A stretch of 64,000 nucleotides of DNA from DASXYG01 sp036502625. Lineage in GTDB: Bacteria; Actinomycetota; Actinomycetes; Streptosporangiales; Streptosporangiaceae. The position numbers and the translations under genes are program-made. The notes beneath the pieces are model-generated. The model did no database searches and was not told the DNA's origin. It worked only from the letters and a program-made list of their open reading frames with translations. The DNA is taken from NCBI GenBank assembly GCA_036502625.1, contig DASXYG010000080.1, forward strand, positions 75,479 through 139,478. The letters are read 5' to 3'. This document shows positions 42,524-50,913 of this stretch, in pieces; positions within the stretch are counted from its first letter, which is position 1; every line of letters begins with the position of its first letter.

Positions 42524-42829
42524 ATGAAGACCAGACGCTTGGCGCTCGGACTGGCGTTCGCGGCCGCCCTCGGCCTCGCGCAGCCGGTCGCGGCCTCCGC
42601 CGAGACGGCCCCGGCGACCGTCACCGCGGCCTCCGGTTGCGGCGCGGAGTGGTGCTCCGGCGGCTTCTACCGGCACCCCCTCACCTGCTCCTCCGAGGGC
42701 GAGTGGTTCCTCACCAGCACCAACGAGGGCTGGCGCCGGTACACCTGCCGCTACAACTCCACCATCGACCCGCACTACCACCTCTGGCTCTCCCAGAGCC
42801 CGACCGGCAACGACGCCCCCTGGGGCTAG
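42524..42829 (+). CDS. small secreted four-cysteine protein
   Basis: 101 residues from the ATG at 42524 with AGAAGG upstream. A Sec signal (KTRRLALGLAFAAALGLAQPVAASA) is expected to be cut near residue 26. The mature part of about 75 residues has Cys39, Cys44, Cys55 and Cys75, suiting two disulfides, and many Trp/Tyr/His. It lacks the FDLDL leader, so it is not a third lanthipeptide substrate. It lies 28 bp after lanC2 on the same strand, so it may be an accessory or self-protection protein of the cluster, or an unrelated secreted protein. Its stop overlaps the convergent molybdenum hydroxylase stop. Confidence 0.8.
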   Translation: MKTRRLALGLAFAAALGLAQPVAASAETAPATVTAASGCGAEWCSGGFYRHPLTCSSEGEWFLTSTNEGWRRYTCRYNSTIDPHYHLWLSQSPTGNDAPWG

Positions 42830-45096
42830 CCCTCCCGCACCAGGCCCGCGCCGTCCGCGGTGAGGTCCTGCGGTCGGATCGGTATGCGGCGGATGTCGGC
42901 CGCCGTGGCGGCGCGGACCGCGGCGGCTACGGCGGCGGGGACCGAGAGCATGGGCGGCTCGCCGACGCCGGTCAGGCCGTACGGGGAGTCGGGGCGGGGG
43001 TACTCGAGGACGTCCAGGTGGTGGGCGCCGATGTCGGCGGCGGTGGGGATGAGGTAGTCGGTGAAGCCGGGGTTGAGGATGCGGCCGTCGCGGACCTGGA
43101 TCTCCTCCATGATCGCCAGGCCCAGGCCCTGCACGATGCCGCCGTGCATCTGGCCGCGCACCGCGAGCGGGTTGACGGCCGTGCCGACGTCCTGGGCGCA
43201 GGCGACCTCGACGACCTCGATCGTGCCCAGCTCGGCGTCCACGTCGACGGTGACGCGGTGGGCGGCGAAGGCGTACGCGACGTGCGCGTCGCCCTGGCCG
43301 TCCTCGTCCAGCGGCGCGGTGGCGCGGTGCCGGAAGACCGCGGTCCTGTCGATCCCGGCGCCGACCAGGTCGGCAAGCGGCACGGCGCCGTCCGGGGTGT
43401 GCACCGCGCCGTCCTCCAGGCGCAGGGCGTCCGCGGCGTGGCCGGTGCGGGCCGCGGCGCGGACGAGCAGCTCGTCGCGGATGAGCCGGCAGGCCTGCCG
43501 GACCGCGCCGCCGGACATCCACGTCTGCCGCGAGGCCGAGGACGTCCCGGCGTCGCCGACGGTGGTGTCGCCGGGCGGCACCTCGACGTCGGCGACGCCC
43601 AGCTCGGTCCTGGCGATCTGCTGCTGCACGGTCACCAGGCCCTGGCCGACCTCGGCCGCCGCGGTGCGCACCTCCGCGGCGGGCCGGCCGTCCGGGCGCG
43701 GGAACAGCCGTACGCGGGCCGTGCCGTAGTCGTCGACCCCGGCGGACTTGCAGATGTTCTTGACCGACAGCGCGTAGCCGACGCCGCGTACGGTCGGGGC
43801 GTCGTCGTCGCGCGGCGGGGCCGGGGACCGGGCGGCCACCCGGTCGAGCAGCTCGGCGACGGGCGCGGGCCCGTCGACGCGCTGGCCGGTGGCCATCGTG
43901 GACCCGGTGGTGACGGCGTTGCGGCGGCGCAGCTCGACCGGGTCCATGCCGAGGGCGCCGGCGAGCCGGTCCATCTGCGACTCGTACGCGAAGCACACCT
44001 GGATGGCGCCGAAGCCGCGCATCGCGCCGCACGGCGGGTTGTTGGTGTAGACCGCGCGGGCGTCGACGCGCACGGCCGGCACGGCGTACGGCCCGGCGGC
44101 GAAGCATCCGGCGTTGCCGACCACCGCGGGCGACGTCGAGGCGTACGCGCCGCCGTCGAGCAGGATGTCGGCCTCGACGGCGAGCAGCCGCCCGTCGCGG
44201 GTGGCGGTGTGGGTGTAGCGCATGCGGGCCGGGTGGCGGTGCACGTGCCCGACGAAGGACTCGCGCCGCGGGTAGCTCATCGCGACGGGCCGCCCGGTAC
44301 GCAGGGCCAGCAGCGCGGCGTGCGCCTGGACGCTGAGGTCCTCCCGGCCGCCGAACGCGCCGCCGACACCGGCGAGGGTGAGCCGCAGCCGTTCGGGCGG
44401 CAGCGCGAGCACGCCGGCGAGCTGGTCGCGGTCGATGTGCAGCCACTGCGTGGAACAGCGCAGGTGGATGCCGCCGTCGGGGGTGGGCTCGGCCAGGCAG
44501 GACTCCGGCCCGAGGAACGCCTGGTCCTGCATGCCGACGCGGTACTCGCCGCTGACCCGGACCAGGTCCGGATCGGTCGGCGGGGGGCCGCCGTGCCGCA
44601 GCCGGAGGTGCCGTACGAGGTTGCCGCCGGGATGCAGCGCCGCGGTCGCGGGATCGGCGGCGGTCTCGGGATCGGTGACCGCGTCGAGGACGGCGAAGTC
44701 GACCACGACGGCCTCCGCGGCGCGGCGGGCGGTCGCCGGGCTGGTCGCGGCGACCACGGCGACGGGCTCCCCGGCGTACCTGACCACGTCGCCGGCCAGG
44801 ACGGGCTGGTCGCGGCGTTCGAGCCCGAAGCGGTTGGCGCCGGGGATGTCGTCGGCGGTCAGCACGGCCAGGACGCCGGGCATCGCCAGCGCGGGCGCGA
44901 TGTCCACATGCCGGATGCGGGCGTACGGGTGCGGGCTGCGCAGCGTGGCGCCGTACATCATCCCCGGCACATGCAGGTCGGAGGAGAACGCGAACGCGCC
45001 CCGTACCTTGGCCGGGCCGTCCGGGCGCGCGGCTGCCGCGCCGACGCCGAGGCCCGCGCCGGTGGCCACGCGCGGTGTTTCGGAGGTCAGGCTCAT
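42826..45096 (-). CDS. molybdenum hydroxylase large (Mo-cofactor) subunit, second copy
   Basis: 756 residues from the ATG at 45096, which overlaps the FeS-subunit stop. Motifs: GGAFGGREDLSVQAHAALL, NNPPCGAMRGFGAIQVCFAYE (the xanthine-dehydrogenase-like Arg segment), QVRDGRILNPGFTDY and the catalytic Glu in GLTGVGEPPMLS. The CO dehydrogenase loop is absent. It resembles nicotinate/xanthine-type hydroxylases more than the copy at 1339-3663. It accepts an N-heterocycle or aldehyde in family members; companions (LLM oxidoreductase, M20 hydrolase, MHS importer) suggest a heterocyclic or amide substrate here. Confidence 0.92.
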   Translation of the reverse strand: MSLTSETPRVATGAGLGVGAAAARPDGPAKVRGAFAFSSDLHVPGMMYGATLRSPHPYARIRHVDIAPALAMPGVLAVLTADDIPGANRFGLERRDQPVLAGDVVRYAGEPVAVVAATSPATARRAAEAVVVDFAVLDAVTDPETAADPATAALHPGGNLVRHLRLRHGGPPPTDPDLVRVSGEYRVGMQDQAFLGPESCLAEPTPDGGIHLRCSTQWLHIDRDQLAGVLALPPERLRLTLAGVGGAFGGREDLSVQAHAALLALRTGRPVAMSYPRRESFVGHVHRHPARMRYTHTATRDGRLLAVEADILLDGGAYASTSPAVVGNAGCFAAGPYAVPAVRVDARAVYTNNPPCGAMRGFGAIQVCFAYESQMDRLAGALGMDPVELRRRNAVTTGSTMATGQRVDGPAPVAELLDRVAARSPAPPRDDDAPTVRGVGYALSVKNICKSAGVDDYGTARVRLFPRPDGRPAAEVRTAAAEVGQGLVTVQQQIARTELGVADVEVPPGDTTVGDAGTSSASRQTWMSGGAVRQACRLIRDELLVRAAARTGHAADALRLEDGAVHTPDGAVPLADLVGAGIDRTAVFRHRATAPLDEDGQGDAHVAYAFAAHRVTVDVDAELGTIEVVEVACAQDVGTAVNPLAVRGQMHGGIVQGLGLAIMEEIQVRDGRILNPGFTDYLIPTAADIGAHHLDVLEYPRPDSPYGLTGVGEPPMLSVPAAVAAAVRAATAADIRRIPIRPQDLTADGAGLVREG

Positions 45097-45569
45097 CGCG
45101 TGAGGTCCTTCCTGCGCCGCGCGGCCAGCGCGACGGCCTCGAAGACGCCGTGGTAGCCGGTGCAGCGGCACAGGTTGCCGGCGAGCGCCTCGCGGATCTG
45201 CTCGGGGCCGGGCTCGGGATTCCGGCCGAGGAGGTCGTGCACGGCGACGACCAGGCCCGGCGTGCAGAATCCGCACTGCACGGCGCCGCAGTCGAGGAAG
45301 GCCTGCTGGATGGTGTCCAGCTCGCCGTTGGCCGGGCTCAGCCCCTCGATGGTGGTGACGGCGCGGCCGTGCACCTGCCGCGCGGGCACCAGGCAGGAGC
45401 ACGCGGTACGCCCGTCGAGCGCCACCAGGCACGAGCCGCACTCGCCCTGCTCGCACGCGTTCTTCGTACCGCGCAGGCCGCAGCGCTCGCGCAGCGCGGT
45501 CAGCAGGCTCTCGCCCGGCGGCACCTCGTTCAGCGCGACCTCGGTCCCGTTGACGGTGAATCTCAGCAT
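45093..45569 (-). CDS. molybdenum hydroxylase small [2Fe-2S] subunit, second copy
   Basis: 158 residues (MLRFTVNGTEVALNEVPPGESLLTALRERCGLRGTKNACE). Cluster ligands in CEQGECGSCLVALDG and a following Cys (N-terminal site), and CGFCTPG with CRCTGYHGV (C-terminal site). Seven bases overlap the end of the FAD-subunit gene upstream. Passes electrons from the Mo centre to FAD. Confidence 0.93.
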   Translation of the reverse strand: MLRFTVNGTEVALNEVPPGESLLTALRERCGLRGTKNACEQGECGSCLVALDGRTACSCLVPARQVHGRAVTTIEGLSPANGELDTIQQAFLDCGAVQCGFCTPGLVVAVHDLLGRNPEPGPEQIREALAGNLCRCTGYHGVFEAVALAARRRKDLTR

Positions 45570-46444
45570 GGACGGCTTCCCTGTCGGTTCCAGTGCCGCG
45601 TCCAGGCGCGGCGGGCGCACCGCGCCACCAGCACGGCCACCACGCGGAGGCGGTGGTCGGCGGTGCCGCGCAGGTCGTCGATCGGTGCGGCGTCGCCGGC
45701 GGCGCGGCGTCCCAGCTCGGCCCACCACCGCGGGTCCGGCGACGTGCCGCCGGACCAGTCGAGCGCGTCGTGGCCGAAGGCCTCCGCCGTACGGGCGCGC
45801 CGCGGGGTGGGGGCGACGGACCCGAGCGCGATGCCGAGCCGGCGGCGCGCCGGGTCGATCCGTACGGCCGCGGCGGCGACGGAGATGACCATCGCCTGGC
45901 GGGTGCCGGTCTTGGCGAACGCCTCCCCGGTGGCCGTCGCCGCGTGCACCGCGGTGACCAGCTCGTCCGGGGCGAGCGCGCTGCGGCCGGGGCCGAGGAA
46001 GAACGCCTCGCCGGGCACGCGCCGGACCCCGCGGACCGACGCGACCTCGATGACCGCGTCGCCGGCCAGCATCGGCGGCAGGGTGTCCCCGGCCGGCGAG
46101 GCGGTGGCGATGTTGCCGCCGAGGGTGGCGCGGTGGCGGATGGGCGGCGAGCCGACCAGGCGCGCCGCGGCGGCCAGGGCCGGCAGGTGCCCGGTGAGCT
46201 CGTCGGCCACCCGGGTCAGCGGCAGCCCCGCGCCGATGCGCACCCGGTCGCCGTCCAGGTCCCATCCGCTGAGCTCGGCGACGTCGCTGACGTCGATGAC
46301 CTGGTCGAGCCCGCGGCGGCCCTCGTTGACCGCGACCATCACGTCCGTGCCGCCGGCGACGACGGTCGCGTACGGCCGCGCGGCCCGCAGGGACAGCGCG
46401 TCGGACAGCGACGCGGGCTTGGCGTAGTCGGCGTCCGCGGTCAC
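45563..46444 (-). CDS. molybdenum hydroxylase medium (FAD-binding) subunit, second copy
   Basis: 293 residues from a GTG overlapping the transporter stop (GTGA). FAD motifs VVAGGTDVMVAVNEG (near residue 28) and TLGGNIATASPAGDTLPPML (near 107). The C-terminal end is shortened and basic (CARRAWTRHWNRQGSRPC). Gene order FAD, FeS, Mo equals the other locus. Confidence 0.9.
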   Translation of the reverse strand: MTADADYAKPASLSDALSLRAARPYATVVAGGTDVMVAVNEGRRGLDQVIDVSDVAELSGWDLDGDRVRIGAGLPLTRVADELTGHLPALAAAARLVGSPPIRHRATLGGNIATASPAGDTLPPMLAGDAVIEVASVRGVRRVPGEAFFLGPGRSALAPDELVTAVHAATATGEAFAKTGTRQAMVISVAAAAVRIDPARRRLGIALGSVAPTPRRARTAEAFGHDALDWSGGTSPDPRWWAELGRRAAGDAAPIDDLRGTADHRLRVVAVLVARCARRAWTRHWNRQGSRPC

Positions 46445-47751
46445 GCCGGGCTCCCCTCGGCCACGGGCTCCGCGGCGGGCTGTTCGCGCAGCCCGACCGC
46501 GGCCACCGCCGACACCACCGCGACCACGCTCATGTACGCCGCGATCGCCACCCACGTGCCGGTAGCCGACAGCAGGCCGGTCGCGATCAACGGCGCGACG
46601 GCGCTGCTGATGACGGTGCCCAGGGTGTAGCCGAGCGACAGCCCGCTGTAGCGCACCGTCGAGGGGAACACCTGGGCGAAGAACGTGGGCATCACGCCGT
46701 AGTTGGCGGCGTACGGGATGAACAGCAGCACGAACCCGGCCAGCATCCCGGCGAACGAACGGGTCTGGAGCAGCAGGAACCACACGGGGGACAGCACCGC
46801 CATGCCCACCGCGCCCACGATGAAGATGCGCTTGCGGCTCACCCGGTCCGACAGCGCGCCGAACGCCGGGATGGCCACGATCGTCAGCACGTTGACCAGC
46901 AGCACCAGCGTGAGCATCGTGCCGCTGGACATCCCGAGGGCGTCGGTGCCGTACGTCAGCACGTACACGGTGCCCACGTAGAACACCACCCCGGCCCCGG
47001 CGTAGGACAGCATCATCAGCAGCGCCAGCCGCCAGTGCCGGGTGAGGACCTCCCGCAGCGGCGTCCGCCGGGTCTGGCCCCGGGCGGCGGCGCGGGCGAA
47101 CTCGGGGCTCTCGCTGATGCGCAGCCGCACCACGAGGCACGCGCCGAGGAGGATCACGCTCAGCCAGAACGGGACCCGCCATCCCCAGGACAGCAGCGCC
47201 TCCTGGGAGAGCCCGGAGATGCTCAGGAACGCGAGGTTGGCCAGCAGCAGCCCCCATCCCGCGCCGGTGTTGACCAGCGCGCCGAACAGGCCGCGCCGTC
47301 CGGGCCTGGCGTGCTCGACGCTCATCAGCACGGCGCCGCCGTACTCGCCGCCCAGCGACAGGCCCTGCAGGACCCGCAGCACCACCAGCAGCAGCGGCGC
47401 GGCGATGCCGATCGCGGCGTGCGAGGGCAGCAGCCCGATGCCCAGCGTCGAGCAGCCCATCAGCGCCAGCGTGGTGATCAGGACCGGCTTGCGTCCCAGG
47501 CGGTCGCCGAGCAGCCCGAAGATCGCGCCGCCGATCGGGCGGGTCAGGAACGCCACGGCGAACGTCGACAGCGACAGCAGGACGCCCACCCGCGGGTCGG
47601 CGTCGGGGAAGAACACCTTGGGGAACACCAGCGCGGCCGCGGTGCCGTAGATGAAGAACTCGTACCACTCGATGGCCGTGCCCAGCAGGCTGGCCGCGAC
47701 CACCCGTACGGGATGGCCGCCGGTGAGCGTCGTGGAGGTGTGGTCGGTCAT
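46441..47751 (-). CDS. MFS transporter, metabolite:H+ symporter (MHS) family
   Basis: 436 residues, 12 TM segments. Start blocks ASLLGTAIEWYEFFIYGTAAALVFPKVFFP and LLGDRLGRKPVLITTL, and VLQGLSLGGEYGGAVLMSVEHA, are MHS signatures. It imports a carboxylate with protons. It sits between the M20 hydrolase and the molybdenum hydroxylase in one coupled operon, so it most likely brings in their substrate. Confidence 0.92.
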   Translation of the reverse strand: MTDHTSTTLTGGHPVRVVAASLLGTAIEWYEFFIYGTAAALVFPKVFFPDADPRVGVLLSLSTFAVAFLTRPIGGAIFGLLGDRLGRKPVLITTLALMGCSTLGIGLLPSHAAIGIAAPLLLVVLRVLQGLSLGGEYGGAVLMSVEHARPGRRGLFGALVNTGAGWGLLLANLAFLSISGLSQEALLSWGWRVPFWLSVILLGACLVVRLRISESPEFARAAARGQTRRTPLREVLTRHWRLALLMMLSYAGAGVVFYVGTVYVLTYGTDALGMSSGTMLTLVLLVNVLTIVAIPAFGALSDRVSRKRIFIVGAVGMAVLSPVWFLLLQTRSFAGMLAGFVLLFIPYAANYGVMPTFFAQVFPSTVRYSGLSLGYTLGTVISSAVAPLIATGLLSATGTWVAIAAYMSVVAVVSAVAAVGLREQPAAEPVAEGSPA

Positions 47752-48959
47752 AGCGGCGGCCTCTCGCTGGTACCCAGGTAGCGCACGACCGCGTCGTGCA
47801 CGATGTCGGCCTCGTCCCGCAGCGCCGCGAGGGCGAGGTGGTCGTCGCCGAGCAGGCCGCCCGCGTCGGGCACCCCGAACATGACCGTCGGGATGCCGCG
47901 CGCGGCCGGGCCGCCCGCGTCGAAGGTTCCGCCGTACACGCCGTGGCCGACCTCGCCGAGGCGCGCGCGGATCGCGTCCTCCAGCGGCGCCAGCACACCG
48001 CGCCGCCCGGCGTCGAGCAGGTACGGCAGCATGGCCACGCCCTCGGTGACGGTCATCGCGCACCCCTGCGGCGCGTCGCCGAGCAGGCGCCGCAGGCCGG
48101 CCGCCAGGTCGCCGGTGGCCGCGCCCGGCGACGTGCCCGGCAGCAGCCGGCGGTCCACCGTGACGCGCGCCCGCTCGGGCAGGGTGTGCGGGGCCAGCGG
48201 GTCGTAGCGCACCAGGTACGGGACGACCTGCTCGGCGCCCAGCTCGGGATGGGTGCGGGCGGCGGCCGCGCGGTCGAGCTCGCGCAGCGCGGCGACCACG
48301 TCGGCGGCCGCGTCGATCACCCGGCCCGTCGCGGGCGGCGACGACGAGTGCGTGGCCCGGCCGTCCAGGTCCACGTGGACGTCGACCCGGCCCCGGTTGC
48401 CCACGGTGAGCGCGAAGTCCGTACAGAACAGCTCGACGACCAGGTCCGGGGTCTCCGGCAGCGCGTCGAGGATCGCGGTGGAGCAGGCGTGGCTCGAACG
48501 GCCCTCGTTGTTGACGCACAGCCACAGCGACCCGCGGGCGATGCCGCCGGCCGCGCCGAGCCGCCGCAGCAGGTCCAGCAGCACCGCCTGGTGCGCCTTG
48601 TTCTGCGTGACCCCCTGCCCGTACACGGCGGGCTCCTCCGCGCCGGGCGGCACCCGGAGGTCGCCGGACCACGGATCGGCCATCTCGTTGTGGTGCTGGG
48701 TGGGGGTGTACGCCATGAACAGCAGCGCCGGACCGGGCGCGGCGCCTTTGACGTGCGCCGCGTACTGCTCGAGCGGCAGGTCGACGAGCCGCGCCCCGGG
48801 GACGTCCCCGGCCAGGGCCGCGAACCGCGGGCGCAGCACCCGGTGGTACGCCCGCAGGATCGGGTCGTCCGGCGCGATCAGCGTCTCCGCGCCCGGCGGC
48901 ACCGCCGACGGCACACGGGCCAGCGCCCGCAGGTCCTCGACCAGCTCGTCCGCGCTCAC
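47748..48959 (-). CDS. M20-family metallohydrolase (peptidase/deacylase)
   Basis: 403 residues from a GTG overlapping the LLM stop. M20 features: an H-containing early strand LLFMAYTPTQHHNE replacing the usual GHxD block, VTQNKAHQAVLL, the WLCVNNEGRSSHAC segment where the catalytic Glu is expected, and the dimerisation domain GRVDVHVDLDGRATHSSSPPATGRVID. Members cleave amides of amino acids, carbamoyl groups or N-acyl groups. The altered first metal motif makes it an unusual member; substrate unknown. Confidence 0.82.
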   Translation of the reverse strand: MSADELVEDLRALARVPSAVPPGAETLIAPDDPILRAYHRVLRPRFAALAGDVPGARLVDLPLEQYAAHVKGAAPGPALLFMAYTPTQHHNEMADPWSGDLRVPPGAEEPAVYGQGVTQNKAHQAVLLDLLRRLGAAGGIARGSLWLCVNNEGRSSHACSTAILDALPETPDLVVELFCTDFALTVGNRGRVDVHVDLDGRATHSSSPPATGRVIDAAADVVAALRELDRAAAARTHPELGAEQVVPYLVRYDPLAPHTLPERARVTVDRRLLPGTSPGAATGDLAAGLRRLLGDAPQGCAMTVTEGVAMLPYLLDAGRRGVLAPLEDAIRARLGEVGHGVYGGTFDAGGPAARGIPTVMFGVPDAGGLLGDDHLALAALRDEADIVHDAVVRYLGTSERPPL

Positions 48960-49996
48960 GCCGCCGCCCGCGGCGTCAGCGCCTGCAGGCCGGCCAGGAC
49001 CTGCTCGCCGAAACCCGTGATCAGGTCGGCCGGCAGCGTGTAGTTGCCGACGTGGCGCAGGTAGAACCCGGTCGCGCCCGCGTCGACCGCGCGCTGGGCC
49101 CGGTCCAGGATCTCCTCGGCGGTGCCGAACAGGCAGAACGTACGGGCGAAGCGTACGGCCATCTCGTCGGTGACGTACTGCGAAGAGTGGGCGATCGCCT
49201 CCTCCCAGTCCTCGGCGTGCACCATGTCCGGGTACACGTCGGGTACGGGCGGGGGCGGCGGCAGCTCGATCCCGGCGAGCCGCAGGAAGTCCTGCGCGCC
49301 GATCGTGGCCATGTGCAGGCAGATCGGCTTGAGCACCCGGGCGTCGCGCTCGATGTCGTCGGTCAGCGCGCAGAACGCCCCGACGGTCACGTCCGGCATC
49401 GCGCGCCCCGCCCCGCGGGCGCCCTCGGCGACCGCGCCCACCGTGCCGGCCAGGGTCTCCGGGGACACCCCGGCCAGGGTCAGCACGCCGTCGGCGACCT
49501 CGCCGGCCAGCCGCAGCGTCTTGGGGCCCGACGCCGCGAGGTGGACCGGCACCGTGCCGGTCGTGCCCTGCAGGTGCACCCGCCGGCCGTTGACGTCGAC
49601 GGTGCCGCCGCCGAGCAGCCCGCGCACCTCGGCGATCCCGGCGCGCATCTGCGCCCGGGTGCTCGGCGACAGGCCGATCGGCTTCACCGAGCTGTCGCCG
49701 GTGCCCAGCCCGAGCCAGACGCGTCCCGGTGCGAGCTCCGCGACGGTGTTGACCGCCGAGGCGACCACGCTGGGGAAGCGGGTCGCGACGTTGGTCACCG
49801 CGGAGGCGAGCGTGATCCGCTCCGTACGGGTCGCCGCCAGCCCCATCGCGACCCACACGTCGCGCCAGAGCAGTTGGGAGTCCGCGATCCACGCGGTGTC
49901 GAACCCGAGCCGCTCGGCCCGTACGACCTCGTCGGCCACCGTGGCGACGGACATCGCCGGCGGGAACCGGACACCTACTCGCACCTTGGAAGTCAT
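48956..49996 (-). CDS. LLM-class flavin/F420-dependent oxidoreductase
   Basis: 346 residues from the ATG at 49996 (MTSKVRVGVRFPP). Luciferase-like TIM barrel: ERLGFDTAWIADSQLLWRD, GLAATRTERITLASAVTNVATRFP, ELAPGRVWLGLGTGDSSVKPIGL, and VPVHLAASGPKTLRLAGEVADGVL, the latter typical of F420-dependent members. First gene of the leftward operon with the M20 hydrolase and the second molybdenum hydroxylase. Could be a monooxygenase that opens a ring after hydroxylation, or an F420 reductase; sequence alone does not decide. Confidence 0.88.
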   Translation of the reverse strand: MTSKVRVGVRFPPAMSVATVADEVVRAERLGFDTAWIADSQLLWRDVWVAMGLAATRTERITLASAVTNVATRFPSVVASAVNTVAELAPGRVWLGLGTGDSSVKPIGLSPSTRAQMRAGIAEVRGLLGGGTVDVNGRRVHLQGTTGTVPVHLAASGPKTLRLAGEVADGVLTLAGVSPETLAGTVGAVAEGARGAGRAMPDVTVGAFCALTDDIERDARVLKPICLHMATIGAQDFLRLAGIELPPPPPVPDVYPDMVHAEDWEEAIAHSSQYVTDEMAVRFARTFCLFGTAEEILDRAQRAVDAGATGFYLRHVGNYTLPADLITGFGEQVLAGLQALTPRAAA

Positions 49997-50012
49997 GACG
50001 GGCACAGTAGTA

Positions 50013-50027
50013 AGATGTCCGACATCT
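50013..50027. promoter_or_regulatory. GntR operator candidate
   Basis: AGATGTC-C-GACATCT is a perfect 15-bp palindrome fitting the T-GTC-N-GAC-A core of FadR-type GntR proteins. It lies between the LLM gene (start 49996) and the divergent GntR gene (start 50051), overlapping where both promoters must be. Confidence 0.6.
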
Positions 50028-50050
50028 CACAAGGGTGGTAGTGTTCCGGC

Positions 50051-50881
50051 GTGAGCAGATCCGGATCAGCGCCCCCGGAACGCCCCGCGGGGGCGGGCAC
50101 TCCGTACGCGGCGCTCGCGCGGCGGCCCGTCACCGAGGTGATCACCGAGATGATCACCGAGCGGATCCGCTCGGGCGAGCTGCGCCCGGGCGACAAGCTC
50201 CCGGCCGAGCCGGAGCTGGCCCGCCAGTTCCAGGTGGGCCGCGGATCCGTCCGCGAGGCCATCCGCACACTTCACACGCTCGGCGTGCTCCAGGTGGTCC
50301 GCGGCCGTGGCACGTTCGTCGCCGAGCCCATGAGCCAGCCGCACTCCGACCAGTTCGTCGGCCTGAGCTCGGCGAGCGGGCCCGAGCTCGCCGAGATCCT
50401 CGAGGTGCGGATCGGCCTGGAGTCCGCGGCCGTCTCGCTGGCCTGTGTGCGGGCCACCAAGGACGACCTCGCCGAGATGCGCAAGCGCGTCGCCGAGCAC
50501 GAGGCCGCCGCCGAGCGGGGCGACGTCCACGCGGAGTGCCGCACCGACGAGGACTTCCACGACTCCCTGCTGCGCGCCGCGCACAACCAGAACCTGCACG
50601 CGATGTACCGCATGATCGTGCCGCAGATGTCGGACTTCCGGCTGGAGACCCTCAAGCTCGAACGCTCCAGCCAGCGGTTCGTGCCCGGCCACCGCGACAT
50701 CGTCAACGGAATCGTGGCCCGCTCCCCGCAGGAGAGCCGCAACGCGGTCGCCCGCCACATCGCCGCCCTCTACCGCGAGCTGCGCACGGCGGTCGAGGAG
50801 TCCGGTTCGTCGCCCCGCGAGATGCTCGACTTCCCCGAGCTGATCGCCGGCTTCACCTCCGACCCGGAAGCCGGCGGGTAG
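50051..50881 (+). CDS. GntR-family regulator, FCD/FadR subfamily
   Basis: 276 residues from a GTG (VSRSGSAPPERPAGAG). Winged helix VITEMITERIRSGELRPGDKLPAEPELARQFQVGRGSVREAIRTLHTLGVLQVVRGRGTFV at about 28-90, then the FCD domain with TDEDFHDSLLRAAHNQNL and GHRDIVNGI, which supply the D-x3-H and His metal-type ligands. Divergent from the LLM-M20-MHS-Mo hydroxylase operon with a perfect palindrome in between, so it is the likely local regulator. Confidence 0.92.
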   Translation: MSRSGSAPPERPAGAGTPYAALARRPVTEVITEMITERIRSGELRPGDKLPAEPELARQFQVGRGSVREAIRTLHTLGVLQVVRGRGTFVAEPMSQPHSDQFVGLSSASGPELAEILEVRIGLESAAVSLACVRATKDDLAEMRKRVAEHEAAAERGDVHAECRTDEDFHDSLLRAAHNQNLHAMYRMIVPQMSDFRLETLKLERSSQRFVPGHRDIVNGIVARSPQESRNAVARHIAALYRELRTAVEESGSSPREMLDFPELIAGFTSDPEAGG

Positions 50882-50895
50882 CGGCGCCGCCCTGG

Positions 50896-50911
50896 CCCGG
50901 CTGCGGCCGGG
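50896..50911. terminator. short bidirectional hairpin between convergent GntR and MerR genes
   Basis: CCCGGC-TGCG-GCCGGG, 6-bp GC stem with a 4-nt loop in the 32-bp space between two convergent stop codons. No U-tract, as is common in actinomycetes. Confidence 0.4.
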
Positions 50912-50913
50912 GG

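Noticed and set aside
42524..42829. Third lanthipeptide precursor
   Set aside because: Has a Sec signal peptide and no FDLDL leader; only four Cys in a folded-looking domain.
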